Below the pieces are notes generated by a model, which was given only the letters and a program-made list of their open reading frames with translations, was not told the origin of the DNA and searched no databases. Both the position numbers and the translations under genes were made by a program. From assembly GCF_932526225.1 (NCBI RefSeq), contig NC_064045.1, positions 12,332,442 through 12,396,441 of the forward strand: a DNA stretch of 64,000 bases, read 5' to 3'. This DNA is from Nematostella vectensis. Taxonomy: Eukaryota; Cnidaria; Anthozoa; Actiniaria; Edwardsiidae. Shown piece after piece: positions 22,798 through 32,508 of the stretch; within the stretch, counting starts at the first letter, position 1, and each line of letters begins with the position of its first letter.

Positions 22798-25700
22798 ATG
22801 TACTCGTCTTCTAGTAGATTTCGCGCCGTGAGTTCCGCAGTTGGGCAATTTGTAAGTAGAATTCATTCTTATGTATTCTTGGAGTGCGATTAGAAAAGCA
22901 CAATACAAAATCTCGAGTTTATTTTATGAATTCATGGGGAACCATGTTTAATACATCGATTTCGGTTTATAGCGATGATTTTTGTGTACTATACTCTGTT
23001 TTGGTAGATACCTATCTATATTTATGTATGTACACAAGTCTAATTCATTTATAGCGAGTTTTTAAAAGCCTATATGTTTGGTTGCCTTGAAAATATGTTT
23101 TGAGAACATTTGGACCGTTACAAATCGATTCGATTCGATGACAATAAAAAAACACAATTATCCTTTACAAAATGTTACTTCGTCCATTCCATCGAAAGTT
23201 TTACATACTATTCGACAAAAATTCTCCAAACATCTATTTGATTCGACGCAAATATTCATAATATTAGAGACCGTAAAATGCAGCATCTTGACCTTTGGGG
23301 CTATTTATCACCGATACCCCAAACCTCGATCACAATTAATTATTATCATGCAAAATGTTCGATTGCTTATACAAATGCTAATGCAATCAAAAGACAGTGA
23401 AAGCGCGTCCCTCTGTTTGCTAGGAATTAAACCCTGCAAAAATGTACGTTTTGTTTTGTTTACTGTGGTATTTATAAGTGGTAAATGCACGAGTTGTCAG
23501 GCTCTTGACTGTAATCTTCTGTGTGTTAGCGAGCCCCGAGGCAAAGAACACATTCTGAACTTGTAAAGCGCATGAAGGGGCCAACCTCAAACGGATCTGA
23601 ATAGGGCCAAACAAACCGCACAGACTAAAAACACTGTCTTTGCGTGTAATTTCAACGATGTGATCTATTAATAGCAAGATTGCATGGCGGATCATTAGAT
23701 CTAATAGATTTCTTGAACGGCCAGAAGCTCCGTAAAAAAGAATCTTGGTATTTTTACTGACTAGTTAAAAAGCCCGTCCCAATTCCCCGCACTCTTGCGC
23801 AGGTGTTTTGAGGGATATTAGTTTTGTTCCCACTGAATTAGCTGCGCATCAAAGATCAGTGGTCTTGCCCCCTGGTTGTGGGTCTTTTTCGCAAAGCGGG
23901 TCTTTGTGTTGCGACGGTTGCCGAGAATTTCACCATTTTTATTTTAATATAGATAAATTTTCAAACTGAATTTCCATTTGACATCATTTTTACTACATTA
24001 TGTAAATGTTGGAACATTTTTTTAAACTCTGGGATAGTTAGCCACTTATGTCGCATTCACGCAACGCTCTGAACCTCTGGGACGGAAGCCTTCTTTGGCA
24101 ACCTGTCACCCAGTGTTTTGAGCTCAAATAAGCTCAAATCGCGATTTGTTACTGCGTTTGTTACTGTCAGTGTTATTCTGCCCAGGCTTCAAAAGTAGGC
24201 CGAGCGGTAGGACGTTTCGCCTCCAAGCGGGGGCCGGAAGCGTTGCGTGACTCCAACAAGGGCTTTGGTCGCCTACCTTTATCATAGACTTGCCCCAAGT
24301 CGCCCTCTGATTTTTGCTAATAGTATCGCTTGATCTAATGGGCATTTTCCTCAAAGCGAAGTTGGCGCGCGGCGCCAATTTCTAAAACGCTGAAAAAGCT
24401 GAGTTGAAGAGCTATTTTTTTACATTTGAAGTTGACCACTCCACAAAACCACTTATTGCTATGTCATTACCAAACTCCAGAAGCCATTGAATTGTTGATT
24501 TTCGACGTGTAGAGAGTACAAGTTCCTGCAGAACCATAACAAAACAAGTTTCCAATAATAAAACGTTTTGGCGTGTAGTACTGTCAGTTCTCGCTACTTC
24601 CCTTCCAATGTACGGCCCCCTCGTTATCAAAGTTTATAAAGTGCAACATGGTGTAGCCTGCGTAGAAAGCGTTTCTGTGGGTTTCCAGCGCAAAAGAAAC
24701 ACCACGAAAGCGAAAGACCGCCATTTTGGCACTCTCTCCCATTTCTCGCGCGGCCAAAATGGCGGTCTCGCTTTCGTGGCGTTTCTTTTGCACTGGAAAC
24801 CCACAGAAACGCTTGCTACGCAGGCTAAACATGGTGAGGCGATTATTCGGGGGAGGCTCTTATACATATTTTTCCTCTTACGAATGGCGCTTATTTGGGA
24901 GGCTTATTCGAGCAATTACGGTTCTATTGCGTACAGTTCTAGGATAAAACTGGGTAAGTCGATTTTTTCAAAAGGCGGGGGGATACCAGCTAGGAAAATG
25001 CTCGATTTTTTGTAGTATTTAGTCTTGTAATCATGAACCACTGATAAACTTTAAAAAAGCATTCTTGCCGAGAAAAGAGTTTAGAGAAAAATAATTCCAA
25101 CAATTTAACACTTTCTGGCTAAATTATTTTGTTCAAATAGAATGATGTTTTTTATTGGCTACGCACACCCAAACCACTTTCTACACACAAAAGCCGATTA
25201 ATCTCTTGGGAATTTAATGTCAACATTTCGCTAAGCTTACTTTTATTAGCTTCTTAGTCTACACATAACTGAATGCACCGAGTTGTTGCTTTTAGAGTTA
25301 AGCTCTGTTTTGGTTGGTGGAACTAAAGGCAAAATCACCATGGCGTACTTTTATGACGATGAGGTAAACATTAGAAGTAGACAATAATAGAAACTTTATT
25401 CGCAACTCATCAACTTTAAGTTGCATTTTATGTGTAGCAGTCTTTCGAATGCAAGTCTGATTCTTTGCAACTTTTCTACAGCTTCGCATTTTTTCGCCAA
25501 TGAAGAACATCTCAATCTAGGCAAAAATAGATGAGCTTGTGAGTTCGAGTTGTAAAGGTTAACATGTATCAGACAATTGAACCAATGCTTATTAGGTTGT
25601 AGGAGTTTAGCGAGGGTTTGGGTTTCACTTCAGCGAAATTCCATGGTAAACTTTACAACTTTATGTTGGTACCTATCTTTCTTTTTCTCTTTAGTTCATT

Positions 25701-26405
25701 TTAATTTTCGACTAAAATTGACAGGCCCGTAGCCAGGGGGGGTTCGGAAGAACCCACTCGACTGGAAGGTCCGCTCTGATGAAGGAACATTGAGTACCAC
25801 TGCGAGCTAGGGCAAGCTACCTAAGAGAAAATGGTCCGCTAAATGAGTCAACGAACCACCCCGCTCAAAATCCTGGCTACGGGCCTGATTGACATATCTT
25901 TTTTTTATTATAGATGTCTGACGATGATGTAGGCATAAGAAAAGGCAATTTCCCCGGCCTCTACGAGGAACTATCAAGCATTAAACAAGAAATCAAGAGA
26001 CTCTACAAACAAGTTGACGGCTATGATGATAAATATAGTAGCATCAGAGCCGACCTGGAATTGCTCAGACGCGCCAATAAGGAATATGAACTGAAAGTAA
26101 GGGACTATCTAGACGTTTTCGATAAGAAGACGACCTCATCCTTCGTGTCGACACCTAGGGTGTCCTCGACTGGAAGGGTAGCTGGCAGCTACCGGAGCTA
26201 TTCCGGGCTTAGTGACGACTCCAGATCTTCGTCACGTAGTGGAATTCATCTCGCCGGCTCCGATTACGAGCCGATTGATGACGATGATATCCCGACGAGA
26301 AGTTCGGTGGCGAGAGATAACAATGATGATGTGCCGAGCAAGGGTTCGGCGGCGAAAAATTACGACGACGAAGAAGACGCCTTTGACTCCGAAACGGACT
26401 GCTAG
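22798..26405 (+). CDS. Small acidic coiled-coil protein, two exons
   Basis: Exon 1 is 22798-22851 (MYSSSSRFRAVSSAVGQF, then GTAAGT). Exon 2 is 25914-26405, preceded by a T-rich tract and TATAG. Both are phase 0, giving 181 residues. Exon 2 alone also begins with ATG, so a shorter 163-residue form is possible, and extra exons between the two cannot be excluded. About residues 30-85 are predicted coiled coil (YEELSSIKQEIKRLYKQVD and following heptads). The rest is Ser/Asp-rich and disordered, ending DEEDAFDSETDC. I do not recognise the family. A possible poly(A) signal AATAAA is at 26722. Codons 26105-26157 are duplicated exactly inside the MITE at 28297-28590. Confidence 0.7.
24654..24827. mobile_element. 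Mutator-type MITE with 9-bp target duplication
   Basis: 174-bp near-perfect hairpin. The termini are TAGCCTGCGTAG and the complement, with arms of about 78 bp and a 20-bp loop. It is flanked by the 9-bp direct repeat AACATGGTG at 24645-24653 and 24828-24836. A 9-bp duplication is the hallmark of Mutator-like elements; no transposase is present. It lies in the intron of the coiled-coil gene. The element at 49090-50722 has related ends and also a 9-bp duplication. Confidence 0.88.
24837..24925 (+). repeat. Solitary degenerate copy of the 38-46 kb satellite unit
   Basis: Contains GGCGATTATTCGGGGGAGGC, then TTATACATATTTTTCCTCTTA, then GGCGCTTATTTGGGAGGC and TTATTCGAGCAATTACGG. These match, with changes, the satellite unit GGCGCTTATTCATC...TTCGGGGGAGGC. 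The final segment matches the right edge of the satellite at about 46311-46333 (TTCGAGCATTTTACGG). Only about three irregular units are present. Confidence 0.65.
25722..25887. mobile_element. MITE, CAGGCCCGTAGCCAGG termini, 5-bp duplication
   Basis: Perfect 16-bp terminal inverted repeats flank 166 bp, with the 5-bp direct repeat ATTGA at 25717-25721 and 25888-25892. No coding capacity. Its right end is 26 bp from the ATG of exon 2 of the coiled-coil gene, so the branch-point region of that intron is at or inside its border. Confidence 0.88.
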
Positions 26406-27323
26406 ATTATTGTTTCAATTAACAAGATGCCATATGTTCTTTGATTATTTTGTACTAATTTTTGAATTTCCGAAAAAATTACCAGACCTGTCGTGCATTT
26501 GGTCTGTTGTCATGACGATTTGTGTCTAGTATTCAGGGTAAATTCGAAGATGGTTATGATTTTTGTATGTCGTCTTTAGTTGGAAGATTTTCACCATCTT
26601 GAACGTTACCCAGAATGCTTTTGGGAGCAAGGTCGCCCTTGTCTTTCTGGAATGTAGCTTGTAAAAATGATTCAGTTGTGCTTGTTTGCTCATCATATTC
26701 CTTTGAGTGATTGGAGTTCAGAATAAAAGGGAGCAGCAGTATTCTTACAGGCAGTGTGTTTTACAGTGCTATGCTCGTTACAATAATCACCAATACTTCA
26801 AAGTTTACCCGACCGGCGATCGAAAGGAGAGGCAATCCGCTTGACATTTAAGTATTAAAGTAATGCTTCAATTTGATTTAATTCTTTTGGATATCACGTC
26901 AATCAACTTCGATTGTTTTGATTGTTGGGATACATAAGCCATCAGTGACGTCATTTTTCTCTATATCCCAGTGATGAATTTTCACGCGCGCTCATTGTTC
27001 AATACGCGCGACGTGCACATTTTCACAGGACAAATATCAGGCGATAACGTCCACCCAAAGTGATATCTGTCCTGTGGATATTTTTGTGCAGTCAAAACTC
27101 ACTTTTCGTCTGCTCAATAACTCCTTAAAAACATCTATATGAAGGCACAGAAAGAGTGTTTGATTTCTTTTATAGAACTACCCTATAGAACTACGGGGAT
27201 AAAAAATCGTTGTCGCCGCGAAGCTCGGAGCCTCTGGTACCCAAAGTATAATAGAACTATCACCAACATATTTTTTAGAATTTATCCTGAAACTAAATAA
27301 ACCCTTCTTTGGCTCACTGTGAT
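26406..27323. other. 3' flank of the coiled-coil gene
   Basis: Carries a candidate poly(A) signal at 26722-26727. At about 27015-27090 there is an imperfect inverted repeat around CACAGGACA and TGTCCTGTG. No gene recognised. Confidence 0.45.
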
Positions 27324-27796
27324 TTCGGCGGATAATGTCCGCGGATGAGAAAAATGGTCCTCAAAATTTAATGGTTGCCCTCGAAGCTTCGCTTTTCGGC
27401 CAACGACAGGAGCAAGAAATGGCAAAGTTCAAATTGTAAGGTTGTGTTAGCTTATATTTGCTTGATTTTTTGTATAGATGTTCCTTGTGTAATATAAAAC
27501 AAAATAAGCTTTAGTATTTTTTGGTAGATAATCCGTTCTTGATATTGCAAAATGTAAGACTCTTGATTTGTCTGAAATAGCCGAATTTGGCCGAAATTGC
27601 TTCTTTTTTCAGAATCTATGGCAACTTTGCTCAATCATATCTCAAGAACCGATCATCTACCAAAAAATAGCTTATTTTGTTTTATTTTATAATAGGAACC
27701 TCGAGGCAAAATATAATCAAAATGTAAGCTAACACAACCTTACAATTTAAATTTATTTTTCGTACCATTTCTCATCCTTGGACATTATCCGCCGAT
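27324..27796. mobile_element. Long fold-back element, about 470 bp
   Basis: Arms begin TCGGCGGATAATGTCC on the left, with its complement on the right. The inner arms share TTGTAAGGTTGTGTTAGCTT and AAACAAAATAAGCT in inverted orientation over about 150 bp with moderate divergence. No coding content. Confidence 0.75.
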
Positions 27797-28245
27797 ATTC
27801 CAGCAGCCAGAAGGGGTTTGTTTACTAATTAGTCGTGTACACATGGGGGGGGGGGGGGGGGGGGGGCAAAACCTCCTGATTTAAGATAGACACCTAAGGA
27901 CGGCTGCGCAGAAGACAACCGAGCTGGCCGCAAGAAGAAGAAAAAATATTGAGCAAGGAAAAACCTCCCCGTCATGTATCAAATGGTCGGTTCCACTTTT
28001 ACAAGATAAGTAAAGGTATCGGAATCTTTGTTTAGAAATTTAGAAATTCAATTGATTTCAGCCGTTTTTCACCAAAAAAACTCGCAAGTTTCACAGTCTA
28101 TTCAGGAAAATTGCTGTGTGATGATGCACTTAGTGTATTTCCATATCACAGTCAAAAATGTTTCAATTATTTAATTACTCATAGTTCGTAATTGAGCGCA
28201 AATCACAAAGGCAAGGCTTCTGTTGTCCCACCCGTCTTTCTTGCT

Positions 28246-28879
28246 TTACACCAATTTCGAAATGTATGCGGAATCCCGGGTTTCCAATGTTGTCATTGTG
28301 TAGTTCCAGAAAATATCCATACCCACCCCCCCCATTGATGGGATTGGAAATTCAGGGGGGTGGGGGTTTCAAATGCCCAGGAATTTCCAAAGGGGAGGGG
28401 GTTAAAATGCCCTTTTTCCTATCTAGACGTTTTCGATAAGAAGACGACCTCATCCTTCGTGTCGACACCTACGACACCTACACCTTACTGTGTTTATTTT
28501 TTTCCAGGGGGTTGGAAATCCCAGAGGGTTGGGAGGCCATACCTTCGACCCCCTCAATAGGGGGGTATGGATATTTTCTGGAACTACACATACGACAATA
28601 CGACATACGAATGATTTCCCAACAAAGGGTGCTCTGCAAGTGTCTTCAACAGTTGAGTCTTGTAAATATTGATGGGAAATTACTCTCCAGCGCAAATCGT
28701 CGCTAAAAGCTTTCATGGTTTGAGCGGCTGGATAACGTCAAGGGACAAGTTTAGCAACATACCTCGTGTAGTCTGATTTTTGAACTCGATTGCTTATGAC
28801 ATCTACAAAGTACTAGCCTTGTCGAATGGCAGAACATTGGAAACCCGGGATCCTGCATATATTTGAAAATAGGTGTAAA
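28246..28879 (-). mobile_element. Tc1/IS630-like transposon remnant, interrupted by a MITE
   Basis: Imperfect inverted repeats at 28246-28288 and 28833-28879 share CCCGGGTTTCCAATGTT. Between them the minus strand from 28716 encodes MKAFSDDLRWRVISHQYLQD, which looks like the N-terminal helix-turn-helix start of IS630/Tc1-type transposases. The frame runs only about 41 codons before the nested MITE at 28297-28590. The catalytic domain is absent, so this is a broken, internally deleted copy. The transposase resemblance is moderate. Confidence 0.6.
28297..28590. mobile_element. MITE-like element carrying a captured 53-nt host exon piece
   Basis: Termini TGTGTAGTTCCAGAAAATAT and the complement give inverted repeats of about 27 bp, followed by G/C-rich blocks on both sides. 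A sister copy is at 62008-62315. Positions 28419-28471 are identical over 53 nt to 26105-26157 in exon 2 of the coiled-coil gene, same orientation. The sister element matches on both sides of this insert (CCCTTTTTCC on the left, TTACTGT(G/A)TTTATTT on the right) but carries unrelated sequence between. No clear target-site duplication. Confidence 0.85.
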
Positions 28880-30343
28880 TTCCCTATTATTTTGGTATTC
28901 ACGTTTAGGTCATGGACTACATTGTGTAGGGGAAGGGGGTTCCAAAAAGGTAAAAGAATTACGCCTGAAATTCCACATAGAAAATCTAAAACTAACGAGA
29001 CCTTTTTTTAAAGAAGATATGTTTGAATTCTCCTATTATGCATAATGTTCAGGGCCGTTTTTTAAATTTACCTATTATGTAAATAATATCCCGGACTTTT
29101 CATTTTTGCATGGAAAGGGAGACTACTAAACTACGTCAATAGACGTCCCCTTTATTTCAATTAATGTCTAACCTACGTGTACAGCATGTCATACAAGTGT
29201 TAACGAACGAATGGGCCGGAATTTAATACTTAATACTTAATAAATTAAACCACCATAATTTGTACATATAAGTTGTACATAAAGTAGTACAAGTTGCACT
29301 TCAGCTTTCACTGACCGCTTGGTCGAGCTAGTTAACTTTAGTTAACTGGACGCCTGGCAGAACCTGGGCTCCTGGCAGTACAGGGTCGGGTACATGCCTG
29401 GGAGGGGGGGATTGGATAGATATCCCCTTTCTTAAGTAAAATGGTAAAACTCATGTCTCTTATGTCCCAAAAGTTAGTCAACTATTCTTTGATCTTGTCC
29501 ATTCACAGATTACCTAGCAGCTGCTAGCCAACTATTATCTCCCTATCGGCCATTCACTGAGCGTCTATAAGCACGAGCTAGGTAACTCCCGCAAAATATC
29601 CTCTCCTGGCTTTCGTAGGGCTATTCAACCACCCGCTCAATACTCTTTTATAGATATTTTATCGTTTCAAGCTGTTAAAAACCTTGGAGGAAAGCGTAAG
29701 TCTGATAGTTTGTCCACGAAAATAAAGTGACTTTCATCAACTCGTTAGCACACTCTATGGCGATCTGATTCCATTGTTTCCTTGTGTGTTTTCCTGACTA
29801 TCACACTTTGACTATCACTTGTTTTACGGGTTAATGAAAACCACTCTATTCTAACGAAACCGAATTTGCCACAGAGGACACTCGCATTCATGTGTTCTGT
29901 CTTTGCAAATGAAACGAGCCATAAAGAAGTGTGTACCACTGCACCCCAATGAATTCTGCAATGATATTTTTTATCTACAGAATTCTTTGGGAGGCTTCAA
30001 TGTTTTCTATGAATGTTGTTATGTTCTATCTACTGATTTCTCTTTGGTCTTTTGCCGAATAAGTTATCCCAAATAATTTCCCGTGCAGGGACGTTAAGCT
30101 GATCAACGTATTATTTGACATCTAAACTTGTGACACCATTTAAGAAAGAAAATCTCTACGCTAACTCTCCTTTACTTTTCTCCCTGTTCAAAGGAGAAAA
30201 GAGGAGGTACTCTCCCTATGGAATGTTGTTTTCGTAACCATTTACACGTATGAATTTCCCTATGTTGTGCATCACGTGCTTATCACGTGTTCATTACGTA
30301 TTCTCCCGAGTGTTCAAATATTGTTCGATAAAAGAGGCCGTTC
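28880..30343. other. Intergenic DNA, no gene supported
   Basis: AT-rich unique sequence downstream of the minus-strand gene that ends at 30344. I see no exon, RNA gene or defined repeat. Confidence 0.45.
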
Positions 30344-32128
30344 TCAAAGCATCTCTTCGTCATCGAAAGGGTCGTAAGACTCGTACTCATTCCCCCCTCT
30401 CTCCTGCTCACCACCAGTGGGCGACGTCAACGCGAACGAAAACCCATAATCCCCTTCGGTCGTAGTTCGCGGCAACGATGTCAGAGATCTCGACTCTGGA
30501 AGCGACGACAACGATCGAGACCCTGATCGGAAAGACGAAGTTGAATCGATTCCAGCTCCAGAAGAGGTAGATCCCATGCTCTGCTTCTTCCGACGCATTT
30601 TCTCAAGATTTCGAATTCCTGGAAAGTCGCCAGACAGTCGGATCAGCTTCGGCCTACTGTAGCCGAACTTTGCCTCGTGATGGCGAGGAAACGAGCCGAA
30701 ATACGCCGCCGATGAGTCGGAAGTGTCGTCGCTCGGAGCGTACCCAATCGATGAGGCGTCGTCATCGCCACCTCTCGGGAAGGAGGACAGGCTCTCGGCG
30801 ACGTCGACGCGTTGGGTCGGGCGAACATCTTCATCGTCGAAGTCAAACTGGTAAAGCTTTGGAGGTGCGCTTTTTGGCCTCTTAGGCCGCGACCGGGATT
30901 TGGACACAACAGGGCTTTTCATTACACACATCCGGGACCTTTCGTGTGGGATTCCATTCGGCTCGACATCGACTTTCCAGCCGGCGATGTGCGACTTAGG
31001 CTCTTCGGAGTCGAAATTGTGAGTATATTGCGTGACGTACATCTCCTTTAGGTGGTCGTGCTTGGGCGGTCGGTAACGCAAGATTCCTTCCTTATCATCG
31101 AACGCATAATCGAGGCTCTGTGTCTGTACGTTGACATTCTCCTCAACTCTGGGTAGAGGCTTCAGGACGATGTTGTAGAGGTCAGGGATGGAGTAACACT
31201 TCTTGGGGCTATACCGAGCACCGCAAAGCCGCAGCTCGATGCGCTCTGGAAGGTAGTTCACCGCGCTAACATATCTATTCTCTTCAGGGATAACGCTAAC
31301 AAACTTGGTATACCCTAGCTTGTGTCGGTACGACACTTTAGGCTCGGTTTCCAAGAGGCTCTCAATTAGTTCTGGATTCGCGTATACTTCATTCCTTTCT
31401 TCCTTCTGCTCGGTGATTTCGTCCTCACAATCATCGATTCTGCCGTTGTGAAGCCCATTCATGTATTCGCTGGTTTCTTCCGGTTCCTTTGCATCATGTA
31501 CGTTGTACAAGCCCCCATTCATAACCCTGTAGTCCCTAAAGGCACCATCCGGGACACTCCCGCCAGGTCCACTATTCTTGTAGGCCCCGACGCCCTCGTT
31601 TATGGGTACCCCGTCGTCTGGGCTGTCCTCTCTATTGGCAATAAATATAACATCATCTTCAGGATTCACGCTGTATCGTGTCTCGAGATCCGCATCATAC
31701 CGGTCTGGTTCATTTACATTCTCGTAGCCTCTTTCATATTTCCGGTCATATGACATGTTTCCGTACAGTTTCCCTCGGGTGTAGTCATCTCCGTCCATTG
31801 GTTCCTCCTGTAGAGTGTACGTCCTTGCTCCTTGGTCCTTCGAGCCGAATTCTCCATATTTGTACATGTTGTTATTGAATCCTGAGTCCCCGAAGTATTT
31901 CGTCCTGGTCTCAACTGGGTCATACGCATACTTGTCTAGAGGGGAGGATTTCTCCGTGAGGGGCGAGAAGGGGTTTTCTTCGTTCTTGTCGGTCCAGCTA
32001 TATGATTGCGAGTAACCTTCGCTCCTCTTCCTCCAGTAGTCGTCGTTGTATCCATGGTAGTTGGTCTTCGTGATGTCATATGTCTTTGGAGGTTCGGTAT
32101 ACATCCGCTCGTTCCTGTATAGGCTCAT
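30344..32128 (-). CDS. Unrecognised 594-residue, mostly disordered protein
   Basis: Continuous frame from ATG at 32128 to TGA at 30344. AATTTTCAG lies 8 nt upstream of the ATG, at about 32137, suggesting a 5' UTR intron; the upstream exon was not found. The N-terminal 220 residues are rich in Tyr, Asp, Asn and Gly (repeated DDY, RKYERGYEN type motifs). About residues 265-420 look more ordered (YRHKLGYTKFVSVIPEENRY, ERIELRLCGARYSPKKCYS). A basic RPKRPKSAPP patch follows, then Ser-rich sequence with SLSSLPESRSLTSLP, and an acidic end YDPFDDEEML. No known domain recognised. Sustained codon structure over 1.8 kb makes it a real gene. Confidence 0.85.
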   Translation of the reverse strand: MSLYRNERMYTEPPKTYDITKTNYHGYNDDYWRKRSEGYSQSYSWTDKNEENPFSPLTEKSSPLDKYAYDPVETRTKYFGDSGFNNNMYKYGEFGSKDQGARTYTLQEEPMDGDDYTRGKLYGNMSYDRKYERGYENVNEPDRYDADLETRYSVNPEDDVIFIANREDSPDDGVPINEGVGAYKNSGPGGSVPDGAFRDYRVMNGGLYNVHDAKEPEETSEYMNGLHNGRIDDCEDEITEQKEERNEVYANPELIESLLETEPKVSYRHKLGYTKFVSVIPEENRYVSAVNYLPERIELRLCGARYSPKKCYSIPDLYNIVLKPLPRVEENVNVQTQSLDYAFDDKEGILRYRPPKHDHLKEMYVTQYTHNFDSEEPKSHIAGWKVDVEPNGIPHERSRMCVMKSPVVSKSRSRPKRPKSAPPKLYQFDFDDEDVRPTQRVDVAESLSSFPRGGDDDASSIGYAPSDDTSDSSAAYFGSFPRHHEAKFGYSRPKLIRLSGDFPGIRNLEKMRRKKQSMGSTSSGAGIDSTSSFRSGSRSLSSLPESRSLTSLPRTTTEGDYGFSFALTSPTGGEQERGGNEYESYDPFDDEEML

Positions 32129-32365
32129 TTTTTTATCTGAAAATTAAGATAAAGGAATGTTAATTCTGCTGTTGTTTTAACGGGTGGTCAATCTCGAACC
32201 CAATTCACTTATGCATCAAACTCGCGAACAGTGCCAAAACCCTGGTCACTTGTCCATCAAACCCATAAAAAGCACCGAGTTAATCCCGAACATTTCCGAG
32301 TAAATCCCGTACTATAAGTAGTATTACCCCCCCCCCCCCCCCCCACCACCACCACCACCACCACT

Positions 32366-32508
32366 CTGGCGTCGGAAGTGACCTCACGAATACCAGAGGG
32401 GATTAAATTGCATGATAACAAGCATACCAGAGGGGATTGTAGGGTATGATGCTTGCTATCATACAATTTAATCCCCTCTGGTAATCGTGACGTCACTTCC
32501 GACGCCAG
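32366..32508. mobile_element. Palindromic MITE bounded by simple repeats
   Basis: Arms start CTGGCGTCGGAAGTGAC and contain ACCAGAGGGGATTAAATTG, with complements on the right. A second copy of ACCAGAGGGGATTG lies in the centre. The left edge is a C-run plus (CCA)n, and the right edge is (GT)n plus G-runs. No target duplication visible within the simple repeats. Confidence 0.75.

Noticed and set aside
24180-24290. tRNA or SINE near GGCCGAGCGGTAG
   Set aside because: An A-box-like motif is present, but no proper B box or arm structure could be found.
28450-28716. 88-codon minus-strand frame as one gene
   Set aside because: It joins a transposase N-terminal remnant with MITE sequence and the captured exon piece read antisense.
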